Positions 38,720 to 47,130 of a stretch of 64,000 nucleotides of DNA are shown in pieces (within the stretch, counting starts at the first letter, position 1; each line of letters starts with the position of its first letter). The stretch covers positions 142,152-206,151 of the forward strand of contig NZ_LFKO01000002.1 of NCBI RefSeq assembly GCF_001265075.1. Reading direction: 5' to 3'. The DNA comes from Salinicoccus sp. YB14-2 (GTDB taxonomy: Bacteria > Bacillota > Bacilli > Staphylococcales > Salinicoccaceae). A program made the translations under genes and the position numbers. Under the pieces are notes generated by a model, which saw only the letters and a program-made list of their open reading frames with translations, made no database searches and had not been told where the DNA came from.

Positions 38720-39286
38720 TTATGATTGTACAAGTATTAATTTTTTAAAATCAATCAGACCTGTCATTTTTATCTCGACATTTTTCAGTTGTGCACTTGG
38801 CATATAGTAATAGTGATATTCTCTCGAGGCGATTCTTGACAGGATACATCGATTTTCCAATTCAGTATACATTTCAGTAACAAAACTATCCATTGCTTCT
38901 TTTTCTTCAGGTCTTTTGGAAGTAGCTTTTAAAATATCTTGGTTTAACATACTGTTGAATCTTTTCTCCAAATGATTAAAGAATATTAATGATTGAAAGG
39001 ATTTATTCTCTAACAAGAAAACGCCGCCTATAAATATATCTACATCCCCAAGCTCATGCTCATCTTGGATATATAACTTAATAATGCTGCATCTGTACCC
39101 TGAGTATTCCAGTTGTTTTTTTAATTCGACTGCTTCTTTATAATAATCTGCAGTTTCACTAATTGCCTGTACCCCAATATTCAAATGTTTTACTGTATCA
39201 GAATTTTTTATATACGGTTTATTATTTGATATGAGGTGCTCGTCAAAATTGACCAAACGGTTGAAATCTATATTCTGTTTAATCAA
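38720..39286 (-). pseudogene. C-terminal part of frameshifted SgrR-like regulator
   Basis: 188 residues from a TTG at 39286, but the frame is open and homologous further upstream, to about 39400: it reads VAIHPPGFKYLLFNTYR, the typical middle of the SgrR solute-binding domain. It therefore continues the gene ending at 39388 in another frame. The two frames differ by one base (+1). The TTG has no clear ribosome site, so separate translation is unlikely. The C-terminal half contains DVDIFIGGVFL and a tail typical of the family. Confidence 0.75.
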
Positions 39287-39387
39287 TTTTCGATCTATAT
39301 AACTTAAGCGATAAGTATTAAATAGTAAGTATTTAAACCCTGGCGGATGAATTGCGACTTTTCTATATAACTGACGATTTTTTTGGG

Positions 39388-40326
39388 TTAACTGACAATC
39401 GTATGAAATCTCTCATCTTCATTATAAAATCCTTCTAATTCATCGAGCCAGGGTTTGTCACTGTGATATTGATCAAATTTCTGAAGATGTATCTTCTTGT
39501 TATTCATATCCATTATTTTATATGGGCCACATCCGATCCAGTGATTCTCAGTTTTTTCTGGCATTATACTGAATCTTGTATATGAAAGTACGCCTTTAAT
39601 ATATTCTATGGAATCCTCTGCTCTTATTATAAAAATATTCTCATCAACGATTTCGAAGGAATAATTTTTGATTATATTAACTTCCTTTTTCACAGCAGAA
39701 TTGAGAGACCATTCTACATCTTTAGATGTCAGCTTTTTATTATTATGGAATACTACATCTGGCTTTAAATAAAACTTCCAGGCATGTGTCTCAATCTTTT
39801 CAAAATGTAAAATGAGGTTCATTCTGTAAACTTCAAAATCAGTTTCAAAAGTAAATAAAGTATCGTGAATCGAAGAAGTGAAATGGGAATCGTGTCTTGA
39901 CCGTCCGTGAACAGGCGAAAGGTTTAAATTAGTATCCGGAAAAGAGAATTTTAAAACGCGTTGATTTTTTGATACCCCTGATTGAAGAAAGTCTGAATGA
40001 AACCATATTTGAAAATCATTATTGGAAATCAATTCTTCCTCTTTTATGAAATCCAGAGCTAAAGATGTTTTATCCAATTTTTGCAGATGCTTGACATACA
40101 TTTTTGCTATTTGTAATTTAGAGTAATTAATTTTCAACTCAGATTGATTGCCTCGGCCATTTCCTCTGATTAAGGTGATATGGTTATCCCTCTCAAATCC
40201 TTTCAATAAAGATTGCATATAGCGTTCACTGATACCCAGAACTTCAGCAAGGTTTTTAATAATCACTTTATTAGATTGTTTGTTCTCAATTTCTTTTGAT
40301 AATATATACAAATGTTTTAATTTCAT
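39388..40326 (-). CDS. SgrR-like regulator, N-terminal part (frameshifted)
   Basis: 312 residues. An N-terminal winged helix (about 1-95; VIIKNLAEVLGISERYMQSLLKGFERDNHITLIRGNGRG) precedes the first half of a family 5 solute-binding domain (LNLSPVHGRSRHDSHFTSSIHDTLFTFE; WKFYLKPDVVFHNNKKLTSKDVEWSL). This is the SgrR architecture, normally about 550 residues. It stops at TAA 39390-39388 after WLDELEGFYNEDERFH, and homology goes on in another frame at 38720-39400. The DNA-binding half could still work. It is divergent from an MFS exporter, the usual partner. Confidence 0.78.
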   Translation of the reverse strand: MKLKHLYILSKEIENKQSNKVIIKNLAEVLGISERYMQSLLKGFERDNHITLIRGNGRGNQSELKINYSKLQIAKMYVKHLQKLDKTSLALDFIKEEELISNNDFQIWFHSDFLQSGVSKNQRVLKFSFPDTNLNLSPVHGRSRHDSHFTSSIHDTLFTFETDFEVYRMNLILHFEKIETHAWKFYLKPDVVFHNNKKLTSKDVEWSLNSAVKKEVNIIKNYSFEIVDENIFIIRAEDSIEYIKGVLSYTRFSIMPEKTENHWIGCGPYKIMDMNNKKIHLQKFDQYHSDKPWLDELEGFYNEDERFHTIVS

Positions 40327-40434
40327 ACGTCATACCTCCAGAAGGGTGAACTAATTTCATTCATCTTTCTCTCTTTAATCATCTTTCTATATTCTACACT
40401 ATAAAGAAGCACCAATATATATGGAGATGATGAT

Positions 40435-41625
40435 ATGGAGAATTTATATAAGAATAAAAATTTTGTAATACTTATACTTACATCTACAATCAAAGCTCTC
40501 ATGTCTTCTTTTCTGGCATTTACTTTACCTATATTGATATATGACATGACCAGCTCGGTGCTTGCTATGAGTACTATGAGGGCAGTTGAATTTATACCCA
40601 ATCTGATATTGGCTATTTTTATCGGGGTATACGTTGATCGTTTCAAACGTAAAAATATGTTGATTATGGCAACCGTTGTGCAAATCGGTTGTATAATAGT
40701 AATAATATTATTGATTTATTTTAATTTGATTCATCTGGCCGTATTATATGTACTTGCATTTTTAATATTTTGTACAAATTATATGAAGGGTAACGCGAGC
40801 TATTCACTTTTACCTAATGTAATCAAACACCAGCAGCTGAATGATGCAAATGCTAAATTTTCATTTTACGGAACACTAAGTGGCATTATCGGACCGAGTC
40901 TGGCTGGAATCATTTATGCTCTTTATGGTCCTGAAATGAATATCCTTATTTATCTGGCAGGACTATTTTTGACGCTGGTTCTTATGTTATTTCTCAAAGT
41001 AGAAGAGGAGGTAGAAAGGTCAGGTAAAAATATAAAAGGTGACATTGCGGATGGCTGGCATGCTCTGACAGAGAACGAAGATTTATGGAATCTTACAATA
41101 ATTATTTTGTTGGTGAATTTAGGTTCGAGTATAACAGGCGCTGTTATGTTATTTTTCGCTTTGGATACTGTAGAAATAACAGAAATTCAATTGGGTTATA
41201 TCTTAACAGCAGCATCCATAGGCGCATTGGCTGGTGCCCAGTCTGTTAAATTACTTGGTAGAATATTAATGAAGGGGCATATTTTTATTCTTGCCTTTTT
41301 GATATCATTGTCGGGATACTTATTGTTGTGGATGTCTTTTCATTGGATATTGTTACTTGCGGCCAACTTTTTAATCGGAATGGCAGTCATTTTAATCAAT
41401 GTCCCATATTTATCTTTAAGGCAATCAACGACACCAAACCATCTTCTCGGAAGAGTAGCGGGGACATCTTCAATGATTATGAAACTATCAATGCCTTTTG
41501 CCTATCTAATTACAGGCATAGTCGGTGAGATGGTTAATGTCCGCTATATGTTTATCGTGACAATTGTTATTATTATGTTTGTAGTAGTTTATGCACTAAA
41601 AAATAAAATACACAAGATGAAGTAG
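40435..41625 (+). CDS. MFS exporter (MFS_3/MefA-like)
   Basis: 396 residues, about 11-12 hydrophobic segments. It resembles the drug-efflux branch: a short charged N-terminus, YVDRFKRKNMLI in loop 2-3, NYMKGNASYSLLPNVI and GRVAGTSSMIMKLSMPFAYLITG. Substrate unknown; macrolide, metal and sugar exporters share this fold. It is divergent from the broken sgrR-like regulator, which probably controlled it, 108 bases away. Base composition is AT-richer than the core half of the window. A small GNAT gene follows 18 bases on. Confidence 0.82.
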   Translation: MENLYKNKNFVILILTSTIKALMSSFLAFTLPILIYDMTSSVLAMSTMRAVEFIPNLILAIFIGVYVDRFKRKNMLIMATVVQIGCIIVIILLIYFNLIHLAVLYVLAFLIFCTNYMKGNASYSLLPNVIKHQQLNDANAKFSFYGTLSGIIGPSLAGIIYALYGPEMNILIYLAGLFLTLVLMLFLKVEEEVERSGKNIKGDIADGWHALTENEDLWNLTIIILLVNLGSSITGAVMLFFALDTVEITEIQLGYILTAASIGALAGAQSVKLLGRILMKGHIFILAFLISLSGYLLLWMSFHWILLLAANFLIGMAVILINVPYLSLRQSTTPNHLLGRVAGTSSMIMKLSMPFAYLITGIVGEMVNVRYMFIVTIVIIMFVVVYALKNKIHKMK

Positions 41626-41643
41626 CACATAAATATATGAAAG

Positions 41644-42096
41644 ATGGTGCAACAATTGATTGAAATCAAAAGTTACCAAGGGAAATTATCAGAGAAGATA
41701 AACAAAGAATTGAGCAATGTACATAATCTAATTTTTAATTCAAAGGATGATTTAAATAAGAAATTAATTGATAAGAAATCCGGTTTGACTCTGATATGTT
41801 ATCTGGATAATAAAATTGTAGGTTATAAAATAGGTTATGAAAAAGATGGAAGCACATTTTATAGTTGGCTGGGCGGGGTCACAGATGATTACAGGAAAAA
41901 GGGCATCGCCCAAAAGCTGATGGACGAACAAATATCATTAGTTAAGTCTAAAGGCTATCAAAAAGTTCAAACTAAAACTTCTAACAAATGGAAATCAATG
42001 CTCATTTTAAATATCAAGAATGATTTTCAAATAGTGGATTGCTTTAAAGATTCAAATAATCAGCAAGAAATCATACTTGAAAAATATATTTCTTAA
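41644..42096 (+). CDS. GNAT-family acetyltransferase
   Basis: 150 residues with a GNAT core: GYKIGYEKDGSTFYSWLGGVTDDYRKKGIAQKLMDEQ, whose R/K-K-x-G-I-A loop binds acetyl-CoA. Substrate unknown. Start is uncertain: ATG 41644 has little upstream signal; TTG 41656 has GATGGTG at better spacing. It follows the MFS exporter and may be co-transcribed. No terminator is obvious after it. Confidence 0.75.
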   Translation: MVQQLIEIKSYQGKLSEKINKELSNVHNLIFNSKDDLNKKLIDKKSGLTLICYLDNKIVGYKIGYEKDGSTFYSWLGGVTDDYRKKGIAQKLMDEQISLVKSKGYQKVQTKTSNKWKSMLILNIKNDFQIVDCFKDSNNQQEIILEKYIS

Positions 42097-42193
42097 AATA
42101 TAAATCTACGGAATGCCTATAATTCATTGACTCGAGTAACGATTTATGGAAATCTTAAAGGAGAGTTCATTATAATAGAAGAGGGGTCTACAT

Positions 42194-43741
42194 ATGTTTG
42201 AAATTACAGGTACTTTACTTGTAATAATCGCGATTGTTGCCGTACTGATCATCGGTGCGGTCGGCTGGTATCTGTTCATGAAAGCAAGATACCGTACAGT
42301 GCCTTCCAACGAAGCGTTGATTGTTACAGGTCCGAATCTCGGTGACGAGACGAAAGAGACCAACATCTATAAGGATGACCAGGGTCGTTATATGAAAGTC
42401 ATCCGCGGCGGCGGTCACAGGCTGAAATTGTTCCAGACTGGCACAAGGGTTTCACTGAAATCCTTCCAGCTGCAGATTTCAACTCCGAAAGTTTATACAC
42501 TTGAAGGCGTCGGCATTTACGGGCAGGCCGTAGCGACGGTTAAAGTGGCGGATGACCTTGACGGCATCGTCAAGTACGCTGAGCAGTTCCTCGGCAAGGA
42601 CCAGGATGATATCGAGCATGAAATTTCCGAAGTACTCAACTCGAACCTTCGTGCAATCCTGTCCAAGATGACGGTTGAGCAAATTAATAAAGACCGTGAG
42701 AGCTTTAACGAGCAAGTCCGTGAAATTGCTCAAGACCAGTTGAACAGAATGGGCTTCAAGATTACTTCACTCGGCCTTTCAGACTTGAAAGACGATGAGA
42801 ATTATCTTGAAAACCTTGGACGTCCGCAAATTGCGAGAGTCAAAAAAGCGGCTGAAATTGCAGAGTCCGAAAACAGACGTGAAACTGAAATCCAGCAGGC
42901 AAAAGACAATGAAGACATTTCGAACGAACAATATAAGAGAGAAATGAATATTGCGGACAGCCGTAAGGAAAAAGATCTGAAAGATGCAAGAATACTTGCT
43001 GAAACAGAGAAAGAGAATGCTGCGGCAAGAGCTGCGGGTCAGCTTGAAGAAGAAGAACGCCGTCTGGAAGTTGAAAGACAGCGTCTTGAAATCGTCGAGC
43101 AGGAGAAACAGAATGAATTGAAGCTTCGCCAGATGGAACGTGAAAATGACGTTGCACTGGAGAAGCAGCAGGTTGAGGTCAGAAGACAACAGGCTGAAGC
43201 GGACTACTATGCACAGACGAAAGAAGCGGAAGCAAGAGCCGAAGCACGCATGTCTGAAGGTAAGGCTGAAGCTGAAGTCATCAGAGAGAAAAGTCTTGCA
43301 GAGGCTGAAGCGATTGAACGCCGTGCGAAAGCAATGGCAGAGCATAAGGATGTCATCATATTAGAACAGCTCATTGAAATCATGCCTGAATTCGCAAGAG
43401 CGGTCAGTGAATCACTGAGTAATGTTGAGTCTATCCGTATTTTGGACGGCGGCAAAGGAGAGCAGATGAGCTCGCTGCCGAATACAGTGACGGGCACGAT
43501 GGCAAAACTTCAGGAAAGCATGGGCCAGATGACAGGGTTTGATCTCGAAGGCTTTCTAAACAATTTATCCAGTACGACCGAAGCGAATTATACTGAGGTT
43601 GAAAAGGATGAAGAAGACAGCAATGATGTGGCAGAAGAAACTGAAACACCGGAAGTCGAAGAAACAGAACCGGCAGAAGAAACTGAAATCAAAGATCCGC
43701 CGGATGAACCTTCCAGTGACGATTATTATAAAGATTACTAA
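42194..43741 (+). CDS. floT: Flotillin-like protein FloT (YuaG)
   Basis: 515 residues. One N-terminal membrane segment (about 6-28), then the SPFH/PHB domain (about 30-210; VPSNEALIVTGP, GGGHRLKLFQT, LEGVGIYGQAVATVKV). A long coiled coil of Glu/Ala/Arg heptads spans about 215-400. The usual C-terminus is extended by an acidic Glu/Thr-rich tail (about 465-515). Flotillins organise membrane microdomains. GAGGGG precedes the ATG. No NfeD/YuaF partner gene lies beside it, unlike Bacillus yuaF-floT. Confidence 0.93.
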   Translation: MFEITGTLLVIIAIVAVLIIGAVGWYLFMKARYRTVPSNEALIVTGPNLGDETKETNIYKDDQGRYMKVIRGGGHRLKLFQTGTRVSLKSFQLQISTPKVYTLEGVGIYGQAVATVKVADDLDGIVKYAEQFLGKDQDDIEHEISEVLNSNLRAILSKMTVEQINKDRESFNEQVREIAQDQLNRMGFKITSLGLSDLKDDENYLENLGRPQIARVKKAAEIAESENRRETEIQQAKDNEDISNEQYKREMNIADSRKEKDLKDARILAETEKENAAARAAGQLEEEERRLEVERQRLEIVEQEKQNELKLRQMERENDVALEKQQVEVRRQQAEADYYAQTKEAEARAEARMSEGKAEAEVIREKSLAEAEAIERRAKAMAEHKDVIILEQLIEIMPEFARAVSESLSNVESIRILDGGKGEQMSSLPNTVTGTMAKLQESMGQMTGFDLEGFLNNLSSTTEANYTEVEKDEEDSNDVAEETETPEVEETEPAEETEIKDPPDEPSSDDYYKDY

Positions 43742-43770
43742 AAAGATGACTCTCCGGAGTCATCTTTTTT
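43741..43770 (+). terminator. Intrinsic terminator after floT
   Basis: AAAAGATGACTC (43741-43752) pairs with GAGTCATCTTTT (43757-43768), followed by T residues. Confidence 0.85.
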
Positions 43771-43858
43771 ATGTGTCTTCATAGCGGGTATATGTTTAAA
43801 GCATCTGATAAACGGCTAAATATCAGTTGAATGAATTATATTATGGAGTTTTTTTAAA

Positions 43859-44956
43859 ATGACTAAATTTGTATTCCAATCACCGGGAAAGTATATACAG
43901 GGCGCAGGTGTCCTTAATGAACTGGGTGAAGAAACTAAAAAGCTTGCCGAAAACCCTTTAGTCGTATCAGACGAAATGGTCTGGTCGATTACTGAAGAGC
44001 GAATCGCTAAAAGCTTTAAAGATACAGGTATAGATTTTGTATATGAAGAATTCAGCGGCGAAGCCTCAGAAAATGAAATCAAAAGATTGACGGAAAGCGG
44101 TCAGAAAAATGAATCTGATATCATCGTTGGTGTCGGAGGCGGTAAAACACTGGATACGGTGAAGGCGATAGCGGATAATCTTGGCGCACCGGTCATCATC
44201 GTACCGACGACAGCATCAACCGATGCACCGTCAAGCTCGTTGTCAGTCATCTATTCCGACGAAGGTGAGTTCACAGGTTACAGATTTTACGATAAAAACC
44301 CGAACTTGATCATCATCGACTCGGAAGTGGTCGTTAACGCACCGGTCAAACTATTTACGTCAGGCATCAGTGATGCGATGGCAACACTTGTCGAAGCAAG
44401 AGCCGTCTTGAAGAGTAACGGCGAAAATATGGTGGGCGGCCAGCCGACACTCGCGTCTGTCGCAATCGCAGAAAAATGTGAAGAGATACTGTTCAAGCAC
44501 GGACATTCTGCGCATAAAGCGGCAGCGAAGGGTATTGTGACTCCGCAGGTGGAAGCTGTCATTGAAGCGAACACGCTGCTTTCAGGGCTCGGATTCGAAA
44601 ATGGCGGACTCGCAGCAGCCCACGCCATTCATAATGGATTCACGTCTCTGTCAGGTGATATCCACCATCTGTCTCACGGTGAAAAAGTTGCTTACGGTAC
44701 ACTCGTGCAGCTGGTGCTTGAAAACAGTTCAGATGAGACATTAAAACGTTATATTGATTTTTATAAGAGTATCGGTATGCCGACAACATTAAAAGAAATG
44801 CATCTTGAAGATACAAGCTTTGAAGATCTCCTCAAAGTCGGTGAACTCGCAACAGACCCGAATGATACATTCAGCAATCTAAGCAGCAAGATCGCACCTG
44901 AAGAGATTGCGAATGCGATACTCGCAGTCAGCGAATTCAGTGAAGGCAATGAATAA
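43859..44956 (+). CDS. gldA: Glycerol dehydrogenase
   Basis: 365 residues, iron/zinc-type polyol dehydrogenase. The NAD site GVGGGKTLDTVKAIAD (about 91-106) and PTTASTDAPSS, and the metal ligands SDAMATL (Asp about 171), AAAHAIHNG (His about 254) and LSHGEKVAYG (His about 271) are all present. It oxidises glycerol to dihydroxyacetone with NAD, or the reverse. Monocistronic with its own terminator. GGAG lies about 10 bases before the ATG. Confidence 0.93.
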   Translation: MTKFVFQSPGKYIQGAGVLNELGEETKKLAENPLVVSDEMVWSITEERIAKSFKDTGIDFVYEEFSGEASENEIKRLTESGQKNESDIIVGVGGGKTLDTVKAIADNLGAPVIIVPTTASTDAPSSSLSVIYSDEGEFTGYRFYDKNPNLIIIDSEVVVNAPVKLFTSGISDAMATLVEARAVLKSNGENMVGGQPTLASVAIAEKCEEILFKHGHSAHKAAAKGIVTPQVEAVIEANTLLSGLGFENGGLAAAHAIHNGFTSLSGDIHHLSHGEKVAYGTLVQLVLENSSDETLKRYIDFYKSIGMPTTLKEMHLEDTSFEDLLKVGELATDPNDTFSNLSSKIAPEEIANAILAVSEFSEGNE

Positions 44957-44974
44957 TAAATAATCTGGAATGAT

Positions 44975-45000
44975 AAGCTCCGCTATGCCGGAGCTTTTTT
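44975..45000 (+). terminator. Intrinsic terminator after gldA
   Basis: AAGCTCCG (44975-44982) pairs with CGGAGCTT (44989-44996), followed by T residues. Confidence 0.85.
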
Positions 45001-45077
45001 CATGCAAGCCTTTAATTTCACTTGATTTGTAATATCACGTACACTGTCTATAGAGAAAGCACGGGAGTGAACGGACA

Positions 45078-46145
45078 ATGAAAAAGTACTACAGCGACGT
45101 CATCCAGTTCAGAGGGACACATTATGATTTTGGATATTATCAGGGGGAGCTGCTGAAGGGTTCACCGATACTTAAGAACCGCGAACGGCAGTGGAAACCG
45201 AGAAAGCACCGTCACTTTATTATCAATCCGGAAGAATTCATCAGTGTCATGAAGAGTATTTTACCAAAGATACTGGAGGAGATAGAAGGTCTCTCCGATG
45301 CACTGGATATGGATAAGGAAGAAGCAATCCGCCAGTTCGGCGGTTATTATATGGAATATACGACGAGCGGCTGTTCTATATTCATGGATTCGGATTATAT
45401 GGTCCGTAATTATGACAGCCATCCAAGAGGTTACGAGGGCAGGTATCTTTTCTATCAGCCGACAGACGGCGGTTATGCAGTAATCGGCCCTTCGATGCAG
45501 ATCACAGGACGTATAGACGGAATGAATGAAAAGGGGCTTGTGCTGGGGTACAACTTCACACACAGCAAGAAATCAAATGACGGCTTCATCTGTAATATGA
45601 TCGGACGGCTTGTCCTTGAAAACTGCGCAAACGTTGATGAAGCGATTGCCCTACTCAAGGAGATTCCCCACAGGCACTCCTTCAGTTACCCGATACTGGA
45701 TGCTGGCGGCAGGTCATATGTTGTTGAAGCGTCTCCGAGAAAGGTTGTTGTCAGAGAATCTAATGTGTGTACGAATCATTTTCATATTCTGAATGAAGAA
45801 AATCAGTACCGTCAGGAGGAAACCCGTGAGCGGGAGGAGAGAATACTGACTCAGCAGCAATCTGCTCTGAACCCATATGAGTCATATAAAGTGATGAGCA
45901 GTCCCACGCATGGTGTCTTTTCCAATAAGTACGATGCTTCTGCAGGAACGATTCATACATCGGTATATTTTCCGAAAGATTTGAAAGCATGGTTCGTGAT
46001 GAGACCCGACCGGGAGCCTGTCATTTTCGATTTCGGAAAGTGGCTGGCGGGTGAGGATGTTTTCGTCAAACAGATCAAAGGCGAACTGGAATTTGACCGG
46101 CCGTTTGTAAATATGGAAAACATATCTCAGAAAGTGGGAGAATAG
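45078..46145 (+). CDS. C45-family autoproteolytic acyltransferase/hydrolase
   Basis: 355 residues resembling the acyl-CoA:6-aminopenicillanate acyltransferase (C45) branch of Ntn hydrolases. The key sequence is TTSGCSIFMDSDYMVRNYD: Cys99 would become the N-terminal nucleophile after self-cleavage between Gly98 and Cys99. Further marks are DGMNEKGLVLGYNF, VDAGG-like ILDAGGRSYVVEASP and VCTNHF. Such enzymes hydrolyse or form amide bonds; the substrate is unknown. It overlaps functionally with the next gene, an amidohydrolase, one base downstream. Confidence 0.85.
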   Translation: MKKYYSDVIQFRGTHYDFGYYQGELLKGSPILKNRERQWKPRKHRHFIINPEEFISVMKSILPKILEEIEGLSDALDMDKEEAIRQFGGYYMEYTTSGCSIFMDSDYMVRNYDSHPRGYEGRYLFYQPTDGGYAVIGPSMQITGRIDGMNEKGLVLGYNFTHSKKSNDGFICNMIGRLVLENCANVDEAIALLKEIPHRHSFSYPILDAGGRSYVVEASPRKVVVRESNVCTNHFHILNEENQYRQEETREREERILTQQQSALNPYESYKVMSSPTHGVFSNKYDASAGTIHTSVYFPKDLKAWFVMRPDREPVIFDFGKWLAGEDVFVKQIKGELEFDRPFVNMENISQKVGE

Positions 46146-46146
46146 T

Positions 46147-46992
46147 ATGATTATCGATTTTAAGATGAAACCCCCGATTCCACAGTGGGAGGAGCTGTTC
46201 AAGGCCGGCCGGGACCCGGTCACAAAATTATTCGATAATCTTCCGGACCTTGACCCGACCACGGCAGAAACGTTTGATGATGTCATTAAAGAGATGGATG
46301 AAATGGGGATTACGAAAGCTGTCATTTTGGGCAGAAACAATTCCCCGGGCAGTTCAAATGAGGAATTGTATGAATTTCTTAAAAGTGATGACAATGACCG
46401 GTTCTACGGTTTTATCGGCATCGAAGATCTGACGGTGGAAGAAGCTGTCGAAACGATTGAAAAATATGGATCGACAGGCGTATTCAGCGGCGTGGCCGTG
46501 GCACCGACAAAAATTGAACCCCACACTCAAATATATGATGAGACCCTACACCTGATATTTGAAGCATGCGTGAAATATGATCTGCCTTTCTGTATTACAC
46601 TGAGCATGCTGCTCACGTTGAATGATGATGAGGCGGATTATGACTATATCAACCCAAAACATCTCATTCCAATATTGCAGAAATTTCTGGAGATGAAAAT
46701 GATTGTTTCCCATGCAGGATGGCCGTTTATTCAGGAGGGGATCTCGATGGCCATGCATTTCAGAAACCTTTATCTGTGTCCGGACTTCTATATGGGCTTT
46801 CCGGGATCGGAAGCACTCGCTGAAGCAGCGGATAAAGGACTGGGTGAACAGTTGCTGTATGCCAGCTGTTATCCGAATGCGCCTTTTGATTACGCACTTG
46901 CACAGTACCGTAAATACTTCTCAGAAGAAGTAATGGACAATATCCTGTACAAAAATGCAGAGAAAATATTGAAGAAACAGAATTTAAAATAA
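46147..46992 (+). CDS. Amidohydrolase-2-like protein with altered metal site
   Basis: 281 residues, TIM-barrel of the Amidohydrolase_2 family: TKAVILGRNN, YGFIGIED, GVAVAP, KMIVSHAGWPFIQEGI, YKNAEKIL. The family's N-terminal H-x-H metal pair is absent (MIIDFKMKPP), and the late S-D-Y-P aspartate is cysteine (ASCYPNAP, about 240). The middle histidine remains. It may use a metal-free mechanism or have lost hydrolase activity. It starts one base after the C45 gene stop with GGGAG as ribosome site, so they form one unit ending at a terminator. Confidence 0.78.
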   Translation: MIIDFKMKPPIPQWEELFKAGRDPVTKLFDNLPDLDPTTAETFDDVIKEMDEMGITKAVILGRNNSPGSSNEELYEFLKSDDNDRFYGFIGIEDLTVEEAVETIEKYGSTGVFSGVAVAPTKIEPHTQIYDETLHLIFEACVKYDLPFCITLSMLLTLNDDEADYDYINPKHLIPILQKFLEMKMIVSHAGWPFIQEGISMAMHFRNLYLCPDFYMGFPGSEALAEAADKGLGEQLLYASCYPNAPFDYALAQYRKYFSEEVMDNILYKNAEKILKKQNLK

Positions 46993-47009
46993 AAATTGCT
47001 TAAAACATT

Positions 47010-47050
47010 AAAAATACAGCCGCCAAATAATTTTGACGGCTGTATTTTAT
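47010..47050 (+). terminator. Intrinsic terminator after amidohydrolase-like gene
   Basis: AAAATACAGCCG (47011-47022) pairs with CGGCTGTATTTT (47037-47048), with inner CAAA/TTTG pairs and a T-rich 3' arm. Confidence 0.8.
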
Positions 47051-47130
47051 ATATGTGAAATCCATTGATTAATACATCCGGTAACAGGGAAGATTAAAGT
47101 AATGAAACTGATAGAGGAGTGGTTAGACAG

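Noticed and set aside
39360-39400. Programmed frameshift at CCCAAAAAAA in the sgrR-like gene
   Set aside because: The slippery-looking run comes after the in-frame TAA, so ribosomes would stop before reaching it. A simple frameshift mutation or sequencing error fits better.
42779-43345. 188-codon frame antisense to floT
   Set aside because: A shadow of the Glu/Lys-rich coiled coil; no ribosome site, composition implausible.
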